A stretch of DNA of 40,938 nt from an uncultured Bacteroides sp. (GCA_949296855.1 CASFRN010000067.1:1-40938); one strand, 5' to 3'; positions 14,896 to 23,729 are shown, counted from the stretch's first letter. The notes: generated by a model not told the origin, from the letters alone. Numbers and translations are program-made.

Positions 14896-17379
14896 ATGAG
14901 ATTATCAGAACTGAAAACAGGTGAAAAAGGAGTCATCATCAAGGTGATGGGACACGGAGGATTCCGCCGGCGCATCATCGAAATGGGCTTCATCAAAGGG
15001 AAAACGGTAGAGGTTCTTCTGAACGCTCCGCTAAAAGACCCTATCAAGTATAAGATAATGGGATACGAAATCTCCCTGCGCCGCCAAGAGGCGGAAATGA
15101 TTGAAGTGGTGGGCGAAGAAGAAGCACGTGCTTCGATAAAGGAAACCGAAGTGCTTAACCCCATAGCCGAAGACATTCCCGTATCGGACGAAAAATTGCG
15201 AGAAATAGCGCAAGGCAAGCGGCGCACCATCAATGTGGCACTGGTAGGAAACCCGAATTGCGGGAAAACTTCGCTCTTCAACATCGCTTCGGGAGCGCAT
15301 GAACACGTGGGAAATTATAGCGGCGTGACGGTAGATGCCAAGGCAGGGCATTTCGAGTTCCAAGGCTATCACTTCCGGTTGGTGGATTTGCCGGGCACCT
15401 ATTCGCTCTCGGCATATAGCCCCGAAGAACTTTACGTAAGGAAACACATCATCGACCAGACTCCCGATGTCATTATCAACGTGGTAGATGCGGGAAACTT
15501 AGAGCGCAACCTGTACCTCACCACCCAACTCATTGATATGAACGTGCGCATGGTGGTGGCGCTCAATATGTATGATGCATTGGAACATAGCGGAAACACA
15601 CTCAACTACAAAGCCTTAGGACAATTATTGGGCGTGCCCATGGTGCCTACCGTGAGCCGAACGGGACGAGGCATAGATACCTTGTTCCATGTCATTATCG
15701 GGCTTTACGAAGGTGCCGACTTTATGGGGCAGAAAGAAGAAATACAAGATGAAGCCTTGCGCGAGTTCCGCAAATGGCACGACCAATATGTGCCCGACCA
15801 TAAATTCGGAAGCAAAGACGAAGAAGTACACGAGTCCGTTGACGCCAAAAGCTATATCCGCCACATCCACATCAACCACGGCCCGGAACTGGAACGGAGC
15901 ATCGACGCGGTAAAGAAAGAAATCTGCAAAAACGAAAACATCCGCCACAAATACTCCACCCGTTTCCTTGCCATCAAGCTCTTAGAGAACGATAAAGACA
16001 TTGAGCAACACGTGATTTCCACCTTGCCCAATGGTGCGGAGGTCATCAAGATACGCGACAAGGAAGCCGAACGCATCCGCCAGGTGATGAACGAGGATAG
16101 CGAACAAGCCATCACCGATGCCAAATACGGCTTCATTTCGGGCGCATTGAAAGAAACATATACGGAAAAGAGCCAGGACACCGAAGCCTTTACCCGCGTG
16201 GTAGACAGCATCGTGACCCATAAGATTTGGGGATTCCCTATTTTCTTCCTCTTCCTGTATATCATGTTCGAATGTACCTTCACCTTCGGGGCTTACCCGC
16301 AAGAATGGATTGAGTGGCTGGTAGGAGCTATCGGTTCATTAGCAGAGACTTACATGCCTGCTGGTCCGCTCAAGGATTTGGTTATCGACGGTATCATCGG
16401 AGGTGTGGGAGGCGTCATCGTATTCCTGCCCAACATCCTGTTGCTCTACATCTTCATCTCGTTTATGGAAGATACGGGCTATATGGCACGTGCGGCGTTC
16501 ATCATGGATAAAATCATGCACAAAATGGGCTTGCACGGCAAATCGTTCATCCCGCTTATCATGGGCTTCGGATGCAACGTGCCCGCCATTATGGCTTCGC
16601 GTATCATCGAGAGCCGCAAGGCACGTCTGGTCACCATGCTCATCAATCCGTTGATGTCGTGCAGTGCCCGTCTGCCTATCTACTTAGTATTGATTGGCGC
16701 CTTCTTCCCCAACCGTGCCAGCTTAGTATTACTTTCGCTTTATGCCATTGGCATCTTGCTGGCGGTGCTCATGGCACGCATTTTCAGCAAGTTCTTAGTA
16801 AAAGGCGAAGACGCTCCATTCGTTATGGAACTCCCCCCCTACCGCATGCCTACGGCAAAATCGGTTGCCCGCCATACGTGGGAGAAAGGGGCGCAATACC
16901 TCAAGAAAATGGGAGGCATCATCATGATAGCATCTATCATCATCTGGTTCTTAGGATATTATCCGAACCATAACGCCTACGAAACCACCGCCGAACAACA
17001 AGAGAATTCTTATATCGGGCAAATAGGCAAAGCCATTGAACCGGTTATCGAACCCTTAGGATTCGACTGGAAAATGGGCATCGGGCTTTTATCGGGTGTA
17101 GGAGCGAAAGAATTAGTAGTTAGTACCTTAGGCGTTCTTTACACCAATGAGGAGGACATCGAGAATGTCAATCTCTCCGAACGCATCCCCATTACGCCTT
17201 TAGTAGCCTTCGGCTATATGCTTTTCGTGCTCATCTATTTCCCGTGCATCGCCACGATAGCGGCTATCAAGAACGAATCTGGAAGCTGGAAATGGGCAGC
17301 CTTCGCCGCTTGTTACACCACGGCATTGGCATGGGTCGTATCGTTCCTGACGTATCAGATTGGGAAATTATTTATCTAA
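14896..17379 (+). CDS. feoB: fused FeoA-FeoB ferrous iron transporter
   Basis: An 827-aa fusion. Residues 1-75 are a FeoA SH3-like domain (MRLSELKTGEKGVIIKVMG). Residues from about 112 are the FeoB G-domain, with G1 GNPNCGKTS (119-127), G3 DLPG (164-167), G4 NMYD and G5 SRTG. The helical membrane core follows, with both Gate motifs (CNVPAIMASR and NPLMSCSARLPIYLVL). It imports Fe(II) across the inner membrane under anaerobic conditions. FeoA-FeoB fusion is usual in Bacteroides. The small Cys-rich gene 11 nt downstream completes the operon. No classical Fur box was identified in the spacer. Confidence 0.96.
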   Translation: MRLSELKTGEKGVIIKVMGHGGFRRRIIEMGFIKGKTVEVLLNAPLKDPIKYKIMGYEISLRRQEAEMIEVVGEEEARASIKETEVLNPIAEDIPVSDEKLREIAQGKRRTINVALVGNPNCGKTSLFNIASGAHEHVGNYSGVTVDAKAGHFEFQGYHFRLVDLPGTYSLSAYSPEELYVRKHIIDQTPDVIINVVDAGNLERNLYLTTQLIDMNVRMVVALNMYDALEHSGNTLNYKALGQLLGVPMVPTVSRTGRGIDTLFHVIIGLYEGADFMGQKEEIQDEALREFRKWHDQYVPDHKFGSKDEEVHESVDAKSYIRHIHINHGPELERSIDAVKKEICKNENIRHKYSTRFLAIKLLENDKDIEQHVISTLPNGAEVIKIRDKEAERIRQVMNEDSEQAITDAKYGFISGALKETYTEKSQDTEAFTRVVDSIVTHKIWGFPIFFLFLYIMFECTFTFGAYPQEWIEWLVGAIGSLAETYMPAGPLKDLVIDGIIGGVGGVIVFLPNILLLYIFISFMEDTGYMARAAFIMDKIMHKMGLHGKSFIPLIMGFGCNVPAIMASRIIESRKARLVTMLINPLMSCSARLPIYLVLIGAFFPNRASLVLLSLYAIGILLAVLMARIFSKFLVKGEDAPFVMELPPYRMPTAKSVARHTWEKGAQYLKKMGGIIMIASIIIWFLGYYPNHNAYETTAEQQENSYIGQIGKAIEPVIEPLGFDWKMGIGLLSGVGAKELVVSTLGVLYTNEEDIENVNLSERIPITPLVAFGYMLFVLIYFPCIATIAAIKNESGSWKWAAFAACYTTALAWVVSFLTYQIGKLFI

Positions 17380-17390
17380 GAGATTAAACT

Positions 17391-17564
17391 ATGAACCTAC
17401 AAGATATCCTTGTTTATATCATCGTGCTGCTCTGCGTTGTCTACGCAGGGCGGCACTTCCTGAAGTTCTTTAAGAAGAAAAAAACGGGAGAAAACAGTTG
17501 TGGATGCGGGTGTGCGGGATGTGCAGGATGCCCGAAAGAAAAAGGCAGGAAAGCGGATTTATAA
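17391..17564 (+). CDS. FeoB-associated Cys-rich membrane protein
   Basis: A 57-aa protein: a membrane helix (about 5-20), a basic stretch (RHFLKFFKKKK) and a Cys cluster CGCGCAGCAGCP (38-49), then KEKGRKADL. This matches the FeoB-associated Cys-rich membrane protein family found just after feoB; a role in iron handling or as an Feo accessory is inferred from position. It starts 11 nt after the feoAB stop. The last 11 codons and the bases beyond the stop recur 1289 bp downstream at the end of the DUF1016 gene. Confidence 0.88.
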   Translation: MNLQDILVYIIVLLCVVYAGRHFLKFFKKKKTGENSCGCGCAGCAGCPKEKGRKADL

Positions 17565-17567
17565 ACC
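17527..17567 (+). repeat. direct repeat flanking the nuclease gene, copy 1
   Basis: The 41 bases from gatgcccgaaagaaaaag onward cover the last codons and stop of the Feo-associated gene. They match 18816-18856 at 37 of 41 positions with no gaps, in the same reading frame. Weaker similarity continues downstream to a TAnnTTTG box that lies 61 nt after the first base of the stop codon (62 nt in copy 2). Confidence 0.85.
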
Positions 17568-17622
17568 AATACATCCTGAAAATTAAAGCCTTTAAAAAGA
17601 AGCGTCAAACAAAAGATTTTAT

Positions 17623-17630
17623 TACTTTTG
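17623..17630 (+). promoter_or_regulatory. -7 element of the DUF1016 gene
   Basis: TACTTTTG fits TAnnTTTG and lies 38 nt before the ATG at 17669. A clear -33 is missing. Its distance from the preceding stop is nearly the same as that of the -7 element before the TPR gene (18913-18920). Confidence 0.5.
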
Positions 17631-17668
17631 TTGTCTAATGTTATAATAACGTCGATTCAGCGATAACC

Positions 17669-18853
17669 ATGGAAAAGAAACCAATGATAGTAAATAGCCA
17701 CGATGTGGTTTGTGATGCAGAATATACGATGTGGGTGGAAAACATAAAACAATCTTATCGCTCCGCCCAAGCAAACGCTACCCTAAGGGCCAATTATGAA
17801 AAGCTAAAATGGAATTGGAATATGGGTGGGGAATTAGTTATTCGCAAAGCAGAAGAACGTTGGGGTAGCGGCGTTGTGGAACAAATTAGCCTTGACTTAC
17901 AAGCTGAATTTCCTGGGAACAAAGGACTTAGTGCCGACAATCTATGGGCGATGAAACGTTGGTATTCATTCTATGCGGACAAGATACGCAATGAAAAACT
18001 TGTACGCAGCGTACAAGAATTATACAGAGTTGATAAAGAAGAAAATACATTAGGAATCGTTTCATTCCCTGATATATTCAGCCTTATCCCATGGGGATAT
18101 CATCTCGACATTATTAGATTGACGAACACATTGCCAGAAGCTTTGTTTTATATCAAGAAGGTGATAAATGAAGGTTGGAAGCGACCGGCATTGCAACGCT
18201 ATTTAAAATCCAAGTTATATGATAAACAAGAAGGTGCAATAAGTAATTTCAAAGAACAACTACCTGTACATCAAGCTGAACTTGTACAAGAAATCACAAA
18301 AGAAAATTATGACTTCGGATTTGTAGAACTGCCTCCAGATTATACGGAATTAAATCTTGAAATAGCTTTAGAAAAACATATATCCCGTTTTTTGATGGAA
18401 CTTGGAAATGGCTTTGCGTTTATAGGCAGGCAAAAAGAAATTATAGTAGATGGAGTTAGCCGAAAGATCGACATGCTGTTTTACCATGTGCGCTTACATT
18501 GCTATATTGTTGTCGAATTAAAAGCGGTTAGGTTTGCGCCTGAGTTTGCAGGAAAACTTAACTTTTATGTAAATGCGGTAAACGAAATTTTGCGTGGCAA
18601 AAACGATAATCCCACAATAGGGCTACTTATTTGTAGTGATATGAAACAAACTGAAGTTCGATATAGCTTTAAAGGATTATCAACTCCTATTGGTGTAGCA
18701 ACTTATGACAATGTACAGATTGCCGATATTGAACGTGAATTGCCAAGCATAGAACAGCTTCAACAAAAAATTAAACAATTAGAAATGCAGATAAAGGCTC
18801 ATTCACCAAACAGTCGATGCCCGAAAGAAAAAGACAAAAAGGCGGATTTATAA
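17669..18853 (+). CDS. DUF1016 PD-(D/E)XK nuclease (YhcG type)
   Basis: A 394-aa protein with an N-terminal DUF1016 helical domain (about 18-165; NWNMGGELVIRKAEERWGSG, LSADNLWAMKRWY) and a C-terminal PD-(D/E)XK nuclease domain. Candidate catalytic residues are Asp268 in RKIDMLFYH and the Glu283-Lys285 pair in VVELKA. Relatives occur as solitary genes or near restriction systems, with suspected roles in DNA repair or defence. The locus is lower in GC than feoAB. The final residues CPKEKDKKADL (384-394) are not family sequence but an in-frame copy of the preceding gene's C-terminus, which suggests the gene arrived by an insertion that duplicated its target. Confidence 0.88.
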   Translation: MEKKPMIVNSHDVVCDAEYTMWVENIKQSYRSAQANATLRANYEKLKWNWNMGGELVIRKAEERWGSGVVEQISLDLQAEFPGNKGLSADNLWAMKRWYSFYADKIRNEKLVRSVQELYRVDKEENTLGIVSFPDIFSLIPWGYHLDIIRLTNTLPEALFYIKKVINEGWKRPALQRYLKSKLYDKQEGAISNFKEQLPVHQAELVQEITKENYDFGFVELPPDYTELNLEIALEKHISRFLMELGNGFAFIGRQKEIIVDGVSRKIDMLFYHVRLHCYIVVELKAVRFAPEFAGKLNFYVNAVNEILRGKNDNPTIGLLICSDMKQTEVRYSFKGLSTPIGVATYDNVQIADIERELPSIEQLQQKIKQLEMQIKAHSPNSRCPKEKDKKADL

Positions 18854-18856
18854 ACC
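18816..18856 (+). repeat. direct repeat flanking the nuclease gene, copy 2
   Basis: 37 of 41 bases match 17527-17567. Here the repeat supplies the last codons and stop of the DUF1016 gene. The unit between repeat starts is 1289 bp and holds just that gene. Confidence 0.85.
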
Positions 18857-18912
18857 GGAGTTAATCCTGAGTTAATCTGCGTTTAGCTTTCAAGGAAGTC
18901 AGGTGATTTCCG

Positions 18913-18920
18913 TATCTTTG
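18913..18920 (+). promoter_or_regulatory. -7 element of the TPR gene
   Basis: TATCTTTG lies 17 nt before the ATG at 18938. TTTC at 18888-18891 is a weak -33. Confidence 0.6.
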
Positions 18921-18937
18921 CGGAAACCAAAGACAAA

Positions 18938-20743
18938 ATGAAGATTCATACCCTCTTATATATACTCATCAGCCTGATAATGGCGTACCTGTTTCAAGGA
19001 TGCAAACACGCTACAAAAGAAACACCCTTACCGGAATTAACACAAGCGGAAGCGGTGATGTTCGAGCGTCCCGATAGTGCGCTGCATATCCTCGAAACCA
19101 TGCAAAAGCCTGACGCAAGCCACGGGGAGCAACACGCCTTGTGGTGCCTCTTGGTGACGCAAGCCCAATACAAGCAGAGCTTTACGTTCCATTCCGATTC
19201 GCTTATCCGCATCGCTTACGAATACTACCGCCCTACCGATAATGCCCGGCGGAAAGCCCTATCGGCACTCTACATGGGCAATGTCAACTACGAGCTGAAG
19301 CATATCACGGAAGCCATGAACTATTTTTTAGAGGCTAAAGCGGATATGGAGAAAACCAATGACTACAAGTTGGGCTACTTGGTCATGTCTTCCTTAGGCA
19401 ACCTGTATGTGTACCGCGACCTGACCGATTATGCTTTGGAAACCTTTCAAGAAGCCTACGATTATGCCGTAAAGGATTCTTGCAAGCGGTATGAAATTTC
19501 TTCTTTAAAATATTTAGGCAGAGCGTATGCTGTAAAAGGAAATTACGAGCGTGCCATTCATTCCTACAATCAAGCCATTCAGATACGAGACAGTATACAC
19601 GAAACATTCCATTCGTTAGAAGGCGAGTTAGCAGATGTTTATCTCACTTTAGGAGAATATGAAAAGGCATTGGCTTTAGAAAAACAAGGAATAAAAAACG
19701 ATACTACTTCCGCCCAAGATTATTATGGAATAGGAAAAATTTTTCTCTATTTAGAGAAATATGATTCAGCTTATCATTATTTGAATAAAGCCCTGTATAC
19801 TTCCAATGTATATACGCTTGCAGGAGTGTACGATGCCTTACTATTCCTAAGCCACCAACCTGCTTACCGGAAATATATGGCTGACTTTTGCGATTCTTTG
19901 CTATTTTATCAGGATTCTGTATATGCATTGAATAAAAGTGAAACCATCATTGCCTACAAAGAAAAATACAACCATCAAAAACTTATCAATAAAAACCAAC
20001 GATTAACCTATCAAACTACACGCTTGTTTTTATTGAGTATCATTGCCATGCTCTGCCTGACCGGAGTAATCATTTATTTTTATCTGTATCGGAAAACAAT
20101 GATACGCCGGAAGAATGCCGAATTGAATCGCTTAATCTCACAAGTGAACGACAACAAACGGCTCATTGCCCAAAACAATACCTACATTGCAGAATTGGAA
20201 AGACGAATGGCTGAAAATCAAGAAGCCGCCGAACAAAAGGAAGAGCTACAAGAAAACCTTGCATCACTACAGGAAGAAAACCAAACCCTGCACCAAACCA
20301 ACGAACGGCTGCAAAACGAAATAGCCATACATAAATCAACGCCTAAAACAGACTCGAATACCGAAGAATTAAACCAACTGAAGTCACACAGAGACCAGCT
20401 GTCTACGCTGGTACTCGAAACTCACCCTTATCTCACCGCACTGCATCAAAAGCCCGTATGCCTGAACGATGCGGAACGAAGCCACATCTGCCAATTTACC
20501 GACACGATTTATGCCAACTTCAGCAAACGCTTGCTTACGGCTATTCCCTCTTTAAGCGAATACGAGGTGCTGTTTTGCTGCCTGATAAAACTGCATTTTT
20601 CTGTTAGCGAGATTGCTACACTCTTAGCCATTTCGCCCGCTTCGGTCTCTACTTCCAAATCCCGACTGAAAAAGAAAATCTATACACACCTTAAGCTTTC
20701 TTCCGAAAAAAAGAGCTTCGACAACTGGATTTGGAAGTTCTGA
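18938..20743 (+). CDS. membrane TPR protein with C-terminal HTH
   Basis: A 601-aa protein. The N-terminus carries a lipoprotein-like signal (LMAYLFQGC, Cys22). Tetratricopeptide-like repeats fill about residues 60-320 (e.g. LGRAYAVKGNYERAIHSYNQAI). A membrane helix lies near 360-382 (LFLLSIIAMLCLTGVIIYF), then a long coiled coil (about 390-470). A C-terminal winged or LuxR-like helix-turn-helix (SVSEIATLLAISPASVSTSKSRLKKKI) ends the chain. This is the Bacteroides architecture in which a periplasmic TPR sensor is joined through the membrane to a cytoplasmic DNA-binding domain. The DUF3244 gene downstream is a frequent neighbour. Its ligand and targets are unknown; regulation of the downstream genes is inferred. 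Confidence 0.8.
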   Translation: MKIHTLLYILISLIMAYLFQGCKHATKETPLPELTQAEAVMFERPDSALHILETMQKPDASHGEQHALWCLLVTQAQYKQSFTFHSDSLIRIAYEYYRPTDNARRKALSALYMGNVNYELKHITEAMNYFLEAKADMEKTNDYKLGYLVMSSLGNLYVYRDLTDYALETFQEAYDYAVKDSCKRYEISSLKYLGRAYAVKGNYERAIHSYNQAIQIRDSIHETFHSLEGELADVYLTLGEYEKALALEKQGIKNDTTSAQDYYGIGKIFLYLEKYDSAYHYLNKALYTSNVYTLAGVYDALLFLSHQPAYRKYMADFCDSLLFYQDSVYALNKSETIIAYKEKYNHQKLINKNQRLTYQTTRLFLLSIIAMLCLTGVIIYFYLYRKTMIRRKNAELNRLISQVNDNKRLIAQNNTYIAELERRMAENQEAAEQKEELQENLASLQEENQTLHQTNERLQNEIAIHKSTPKTDSNTEELNQLKSHRDQLSTLVLETHPYLTALHQKPVCLNDAERSHICQFTDTIYANFSKRLLTAIPSLSEYEVLFCCLIKLHFSVSEIATLLAISPASVSTSKSRLKKKIYTHLKLSSEKKSFDNWIWKF

Positions 20744-20841
20744 AAAGCAATGTACAGATTGAACAACTCAATTCACCCATAACATTTTGATTTACAGCAC
20801 TGTTTTTGCTTACCATGTTAAACTGAAATCAAGGTCACTTT

Positions 20842-20873
20842 CTTGTTGGTTTTATTCATTGTATCTAACTTTG
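20842..20873 (+). promoter_or_regulatory. promoter of the DUF3244 gene
   Basis: CTTG (20842-20845), 20 bp, TAACTTTG (20866-20873). The start codon at 20896 is 22 nt downstream. The 152-bp spacer shows no terminator for the TPR gene. Confidence 0.65.
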
Positions 20874-20895
20874 CAACAAACCAAAACGAAAAAAA

Positions 20896-21273
20896 ATGAG
20901 AAAAATGAAACTATTGATTGCAAGTTTATTGATTTGCTGTATGCTTCCTGCTTATGGTTATCATAAAAAAGATAATAAACCAACGCATTTTAACGGAAAC
21001 TGGGAAAGCGAAAACAAAGAACGTAACCTTACAAAACTTCCCATATCCGGCAAAATAACAAATGGTCTTCTTATCTTGACTAATAGCCAACCGGATAGAA
21101 CTCTATATCTCGAAATTCGAGATGCACAAGGCATTTCTATCTTGACAAAGGAAGTACGCCAAGAGAACTCAGCTTATATAATTATTCCGTTAGATACATT
21201 ACAAGACGGTGAAGAATATACCCTTATTCTTACCAGTTCAATCGAAGGCGACTACTTAAGTACAATTTTCTAA
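20896..21273 (+). CDS. DUF3244 secreted protein
   Basis: A 125-aa protein with a signal peptide ending near MLPAYGY (about residue 22) and one immunoglobulin-like DUF3244 domain. The pattern is repeated beta strands: LPISGKITNGLLILTNSQP, LYLEIRDAQGISILTKEV, YTLILTSSIEGDYLSTIF. Proteins of this family are common in Bacteroides next to TPR regulators, and their function is not established. It has its own promoter and is followed at 37 nt by another small exported protein. Confidence 0.78.
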   Translation: MRKMKLLIASLLICCMLPAYGYHKKDNKPTHFNGNWESENKERNLTKLPISGKITNGLLILTNSQPDRTLYLEIRDAQGISILTKEVRQENSAYIIIPLDTLQDGEEYTLILTSSIEGDYLSTIF

Positions 21274-21310
21274 TTCAAACACATTATTATTTAAACCAAA
21301 CATTCATTTT

Positions 21311-21574
21311 ATGAAAACAAAGAATTTACTTATTGCAGCATTAAGCAGCATTATTACAGGTTTTAGTATGACTTCCTGCAACAATGAAGTTCCAAACACT
21401 TCCAGTTCATCTGACGAAGCTTCATCAAGAAGTTTACAAACAGAAGAGGTTCAAAGCGTTTCTTTTATTTACAAAGGCAAAACGTATGAATCTGATTATT
21501 TCATGATTAATGATTCTACTATTGGTTACATGAATCCTGAAGTTGAAGAATTAGCAGAAAGTTTTATAGGATAA
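21311..21574 (+). CDS. 87-aa putative lipoprotein, unknown function
   Basis: MKTKNLLIAALSSIITGFSM ends in a lipobox-like TSC at residues 21-23. A Ser/Glu-rich linker follows, then about 40 residues with VSFIYKGKTYESDYFMINDS. I do not recognise the family. The compact C-terminal part resembles the start of a longer beta-rich domain, so the gene could be a truncated version of a larger lipoprotein or a stand-alone small one. Same strand and close spacing suggest co-expression with the DUF3244 gene. Confidence 0.6.
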   Translation: MKTKNLLIAALSSIITGFSMTSCNNEVPNTSSSSDEASSRSLQTEEVQSVSFIYKGKTYESDYFMINDSTIGYMNPEVEELAESFIG

Positions 21575-21676
21575 CCTCAGTAAAGATAACAATACAATCG
21601 TTTGCATATTAAAAATAAGCTAATGCTTTATTTACGCATAACATTAATCCCATAACAATTACTGAATTTATCCCTT

Positions 21677-22246
21677 ATGACAAAGAATATATTAATATGG
21701 GCTTTGCTTTTTCTTTTCTGCTGTTCCAAAGGATATGCTCAAAAAGGCGAATACCAAATCTCCATACAAAGCGGCTACGAAAACTTTCCTCGTTTTTTTA
21801 ACGACGGATACAATTTTGCGCTCAATTTTAAGCATTACGTAAACAACAGAATGTACGCCGTTGCCAACTTCCATACAGGATTAGCTAATATGCGGCGTGA
21901 AGGGCAGATTCTGTCTAATTCCCAAAAGCATTATAATTTAGACAACAAACTCCGTGACTATATGCTGGGCTTCGGAATAGGTGGAGATATATTCCGTAAA
22001 AACCGTCACATCGTTTATGCGCAAGCAACGGCAGGATTGGGCACAAGGGACCGGAAAAGAGAAACCATCGGAGAAGACGGAAACGAAGTTAGCTACACGA
22101 GCAACCGGACAACATTTGCTCTATCTTTCTCTGCCGGATACGATTACCTGTTAACTGATTGGTTTACCATCGGCATAAACTATACGGGATATCAAATTGG
22201 GCGTTATAAAAACACATGCAACTTGAAATTAGGAGTCAACTTCTGA
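21677..22246 (+). CDS. outer-membrane beta-barrel protein
   Basis: A 189-aa protein with a signal peptide (MTKNILIWALLFLFCCSKGYAQ, cleavage after about 22). The alternating strands typical of a small eight-stranded barrel follow: YAVANFHTGLANM, DYMLGFGIGGDIF, TFALSFSAGYDYLL, and the terminal NLKLGVNF ending in Phe. An outer-membrane location is inferred from this pattern; the specific role is unknown. A poorly resolved 102-bp spacer precedes it, with no clear promoter. Confidence 0.75.
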   Translation: MTKNILIWALLFLFCCSKGYAQKGEYQISIQSGYENFPRFFNDGYNFALNFKHYVNNRMYAVANFHTGLANMRREGQILSNSQKHYNLDNKLRDYMLGFGIGGDIFRKNRHIVYAQATAGLGTRDRKRETIGEDGNEVSYTSNRTTFALSFSAGYDYLLTDWFTIGINYTGYQIGRYKNTCNLKLGVNF

Positions 22247-22298
22247 CTATACCTAACTAATGAAAACTATTAATTAATGCGATTTTAAACATAAAAGC

Positions 22299-22724
22299 GT
22301 GAAAACCAAAACGCTAATTTTAGGTATGCTTGCGATAGCAAGCGTACCTTTTACATCTTGCTCACAAGATGATGATAATTATGAAGATACAAAGGTTGAA
22401 TTCGATTTAAAGAAAGGACAAAATAAAATAGAAATTCCGCATCTGAAACCTTATGGCATGAATGATAAAACAACTTCATTCTGTGCATTTACATTGCAAG
22501 ACACACAGAATTTTTTCGAATTGTTTGAGGATGACAATTATAAAAGTCTGTGTTTCTCTTTCTTAGTCACAATGACAACAAATGTCGGTTTCATTCAAGG
22601 AGAAAAAGGATTGGTTACAGGCGGTATGTTTTGCTGTCCTGACCTTAAAAACATTCACGTTAAAGGAACCAAACGTTCATCGTGGAATGACCGGATTACC
22701 TCGGTAAGAATCACACAACAGTAA
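22299..22724 (+). CDS. small lipoprotein, GTG start
   Basis: A 141-aa protein opening with GTG (KTKTLILGMLAIASVPFTSC, lipobox ending at Cys21), then an acidic linker and a roughly 115-residue Cys-containing domain. I see no ATG that would keep the signal peptide, so GTG is the best start. The family is not recognised; the domain is beta-rich (LDLKKGQNKIEIPHLKPYG-like strands). It lies between two barrel proteins on the same strand. Confidence 0.6.
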   Translation: MKTKTLILGMLAIASVPFTSCSQDDDNYEDTKVEFDLKKGQNKIEIPHLKPYGMNDKTTSFCAFTLQDTQNFFELFEDDNYKSLCFSFLVTMTTNVGFIQGEKGLVTGGMFCCPDLKNIHVKGTKRSSWNDRITSVRITQQ

Positions 22725-22730
22725 CCTACA

Positions 22731-22772
22731 ATGAATTTGTGTATCTATCAAAAAAAGAATCCACAAATTCAT
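22731..22772 (+). other. hairpin after the small lipoprotein gene
   Basis: atgaatttgtg (22731-22741) and cacaaattcat (22762-22772) form a perfect 11-bp stem with a 20-nt A-rich loop, 6 nt after the stop codon. No T-tract follows, so it may be an mRNA 3'-end stabiliser or a weak terminator. The rest of 22773-22985 shows no gene. Confidence 0.45.
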
Positions 22773-22985
22773 CATATGACAGGGACAAGGTAGAAATGAT
22801 TATCAAGGATTTTATAGAATATTGTTTAATTTTCACCACAAATTAGGGAATAATATCCTCGTTGATATCACTCTACTTTGCTCTCCTTTACATTTAATGC
22901 ATTTTATACAAATCAAGCATGGTTGAGAAAGTCCAAAAAAACTTATACAATTCCAATAGATGGACAACCTATCCTACACATTGCC

Positions 22986-22993
22986 TATCTTTG
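22986..22993 (+). promoter_or_regulatory. -7 element of the porin-like gene
   Basis: TATCTTTG lies 27 nt before the ATG at 23021 and inside an in-frame extension to 22919, which rules out that longer start. Confidence 0.6.
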
Positions 22994-23020
22994 CCACGAT
23001 ATCAATCTAAAAAATTAGCT

Positions 23021-23710
23021 ATGAGAACAAAGTTATTTTTTTGCGCCTTGCTATTAGGCGCATGCACGCTAAGCGTGAGCGCACAAAACGTAACCTTGTC
23101 GCCCGAAGCGGGTATTTCAATGTTAAGAAGACCTCCGTACGGAGAAGACTGGAGACCCTCAGCCAAAGTGGGAATCTCTGCTGACTTCAACCTGACCAAG
23201 CATTTCTCCATCGAATCGGGACTGTTTTATACCTTCCGCCACTACAAGATTGATGACGGAGGAATCTACAGCAACGAGGATGCCCGATGGGTGGAAACCG
23301 TTTCACGAACCCGCCATTTCCTCCAGCTGCCTGTCCTCGCCAAATTCCACTGGCAAGTCAATAAGGACACCAAAGTGTTCTTCGGCGTAGGGCCTTACAT
23401 CGGGGTATGCCTGAAGACCAAACTGGACGGAAACCAACGGCTCATCGAAGGCACGTTCCCCAACACGATGCAGCAATATTACGACGGATTTGTCTACGGA
23501 GAAGACGAATGGGGCAACTCGAACCTGTTCCTGTACGACAAAGACAACAAATTCGACTGGGGCGTAGCAGCGAACATCGGCGTAGAAGTCCGCAACTGGT
23601 ATACAAAGCTGCAATACGACCTCTCGCTGGGCAAGGAAGGAAAAGGGGGCGTAATCGGTGCCAACTATCATACGCTGACGCTCTCCGCAGGGTATAAATT
23701 CCATTTATAA
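23021..23710 (+). CDS. porin-family outer-membrane beta-barrel protein
   Basis: A 229-aa protein. The signal peptide MRTKLFFCALLLGACTLSVSAQ is followed by barrel strands: KHFSIESGLFYTFRHYKI, HFLQLPVLAKFHWQV, FFGVGPYIGVCLKTKL, WGVAANIGVEVRNWYTKLQY, and a closing YHTLTLSAGYKFHL. This matches the outer-membrane protein beta-barrel (porin-type, PorT-like) families of Bacteroidetes. GC is higher than in the small genes upstream. It ends 98 nt before a long bidirectional hairpin and converges with the RNF operon. Confidence 0.8.
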   Translation: MRTKLFFCALLLGACTLSVSAQNVTLSPEAGISMLRRPPYGEDWRPSAKVGISADFNLTKHFSIESGLFYTFRHYKIDDGGIYSNEDARWVETVSRTRHFLQLPVLAKFHWQVNKDTKVFFGVGPYIGVCLKTKLDGNQRLIEGTFPNTMQQYYDGFVYGEDEWGNSNLFLYDKDNKFDWGVAANIGVEVRNWYTKLQYDLSLGKEGKGGVIGANYHTLTLSAGYKFHL

Positions 23711-23729
23711 TATCGAAAATCCGGTTGCG

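Noticed and set aside
22919-23020. Upstream ATG extending the porin-like gene
   Set aside because: It lies before the -7 element at 22986 and hides the clear signal peptide that begins at 23021.
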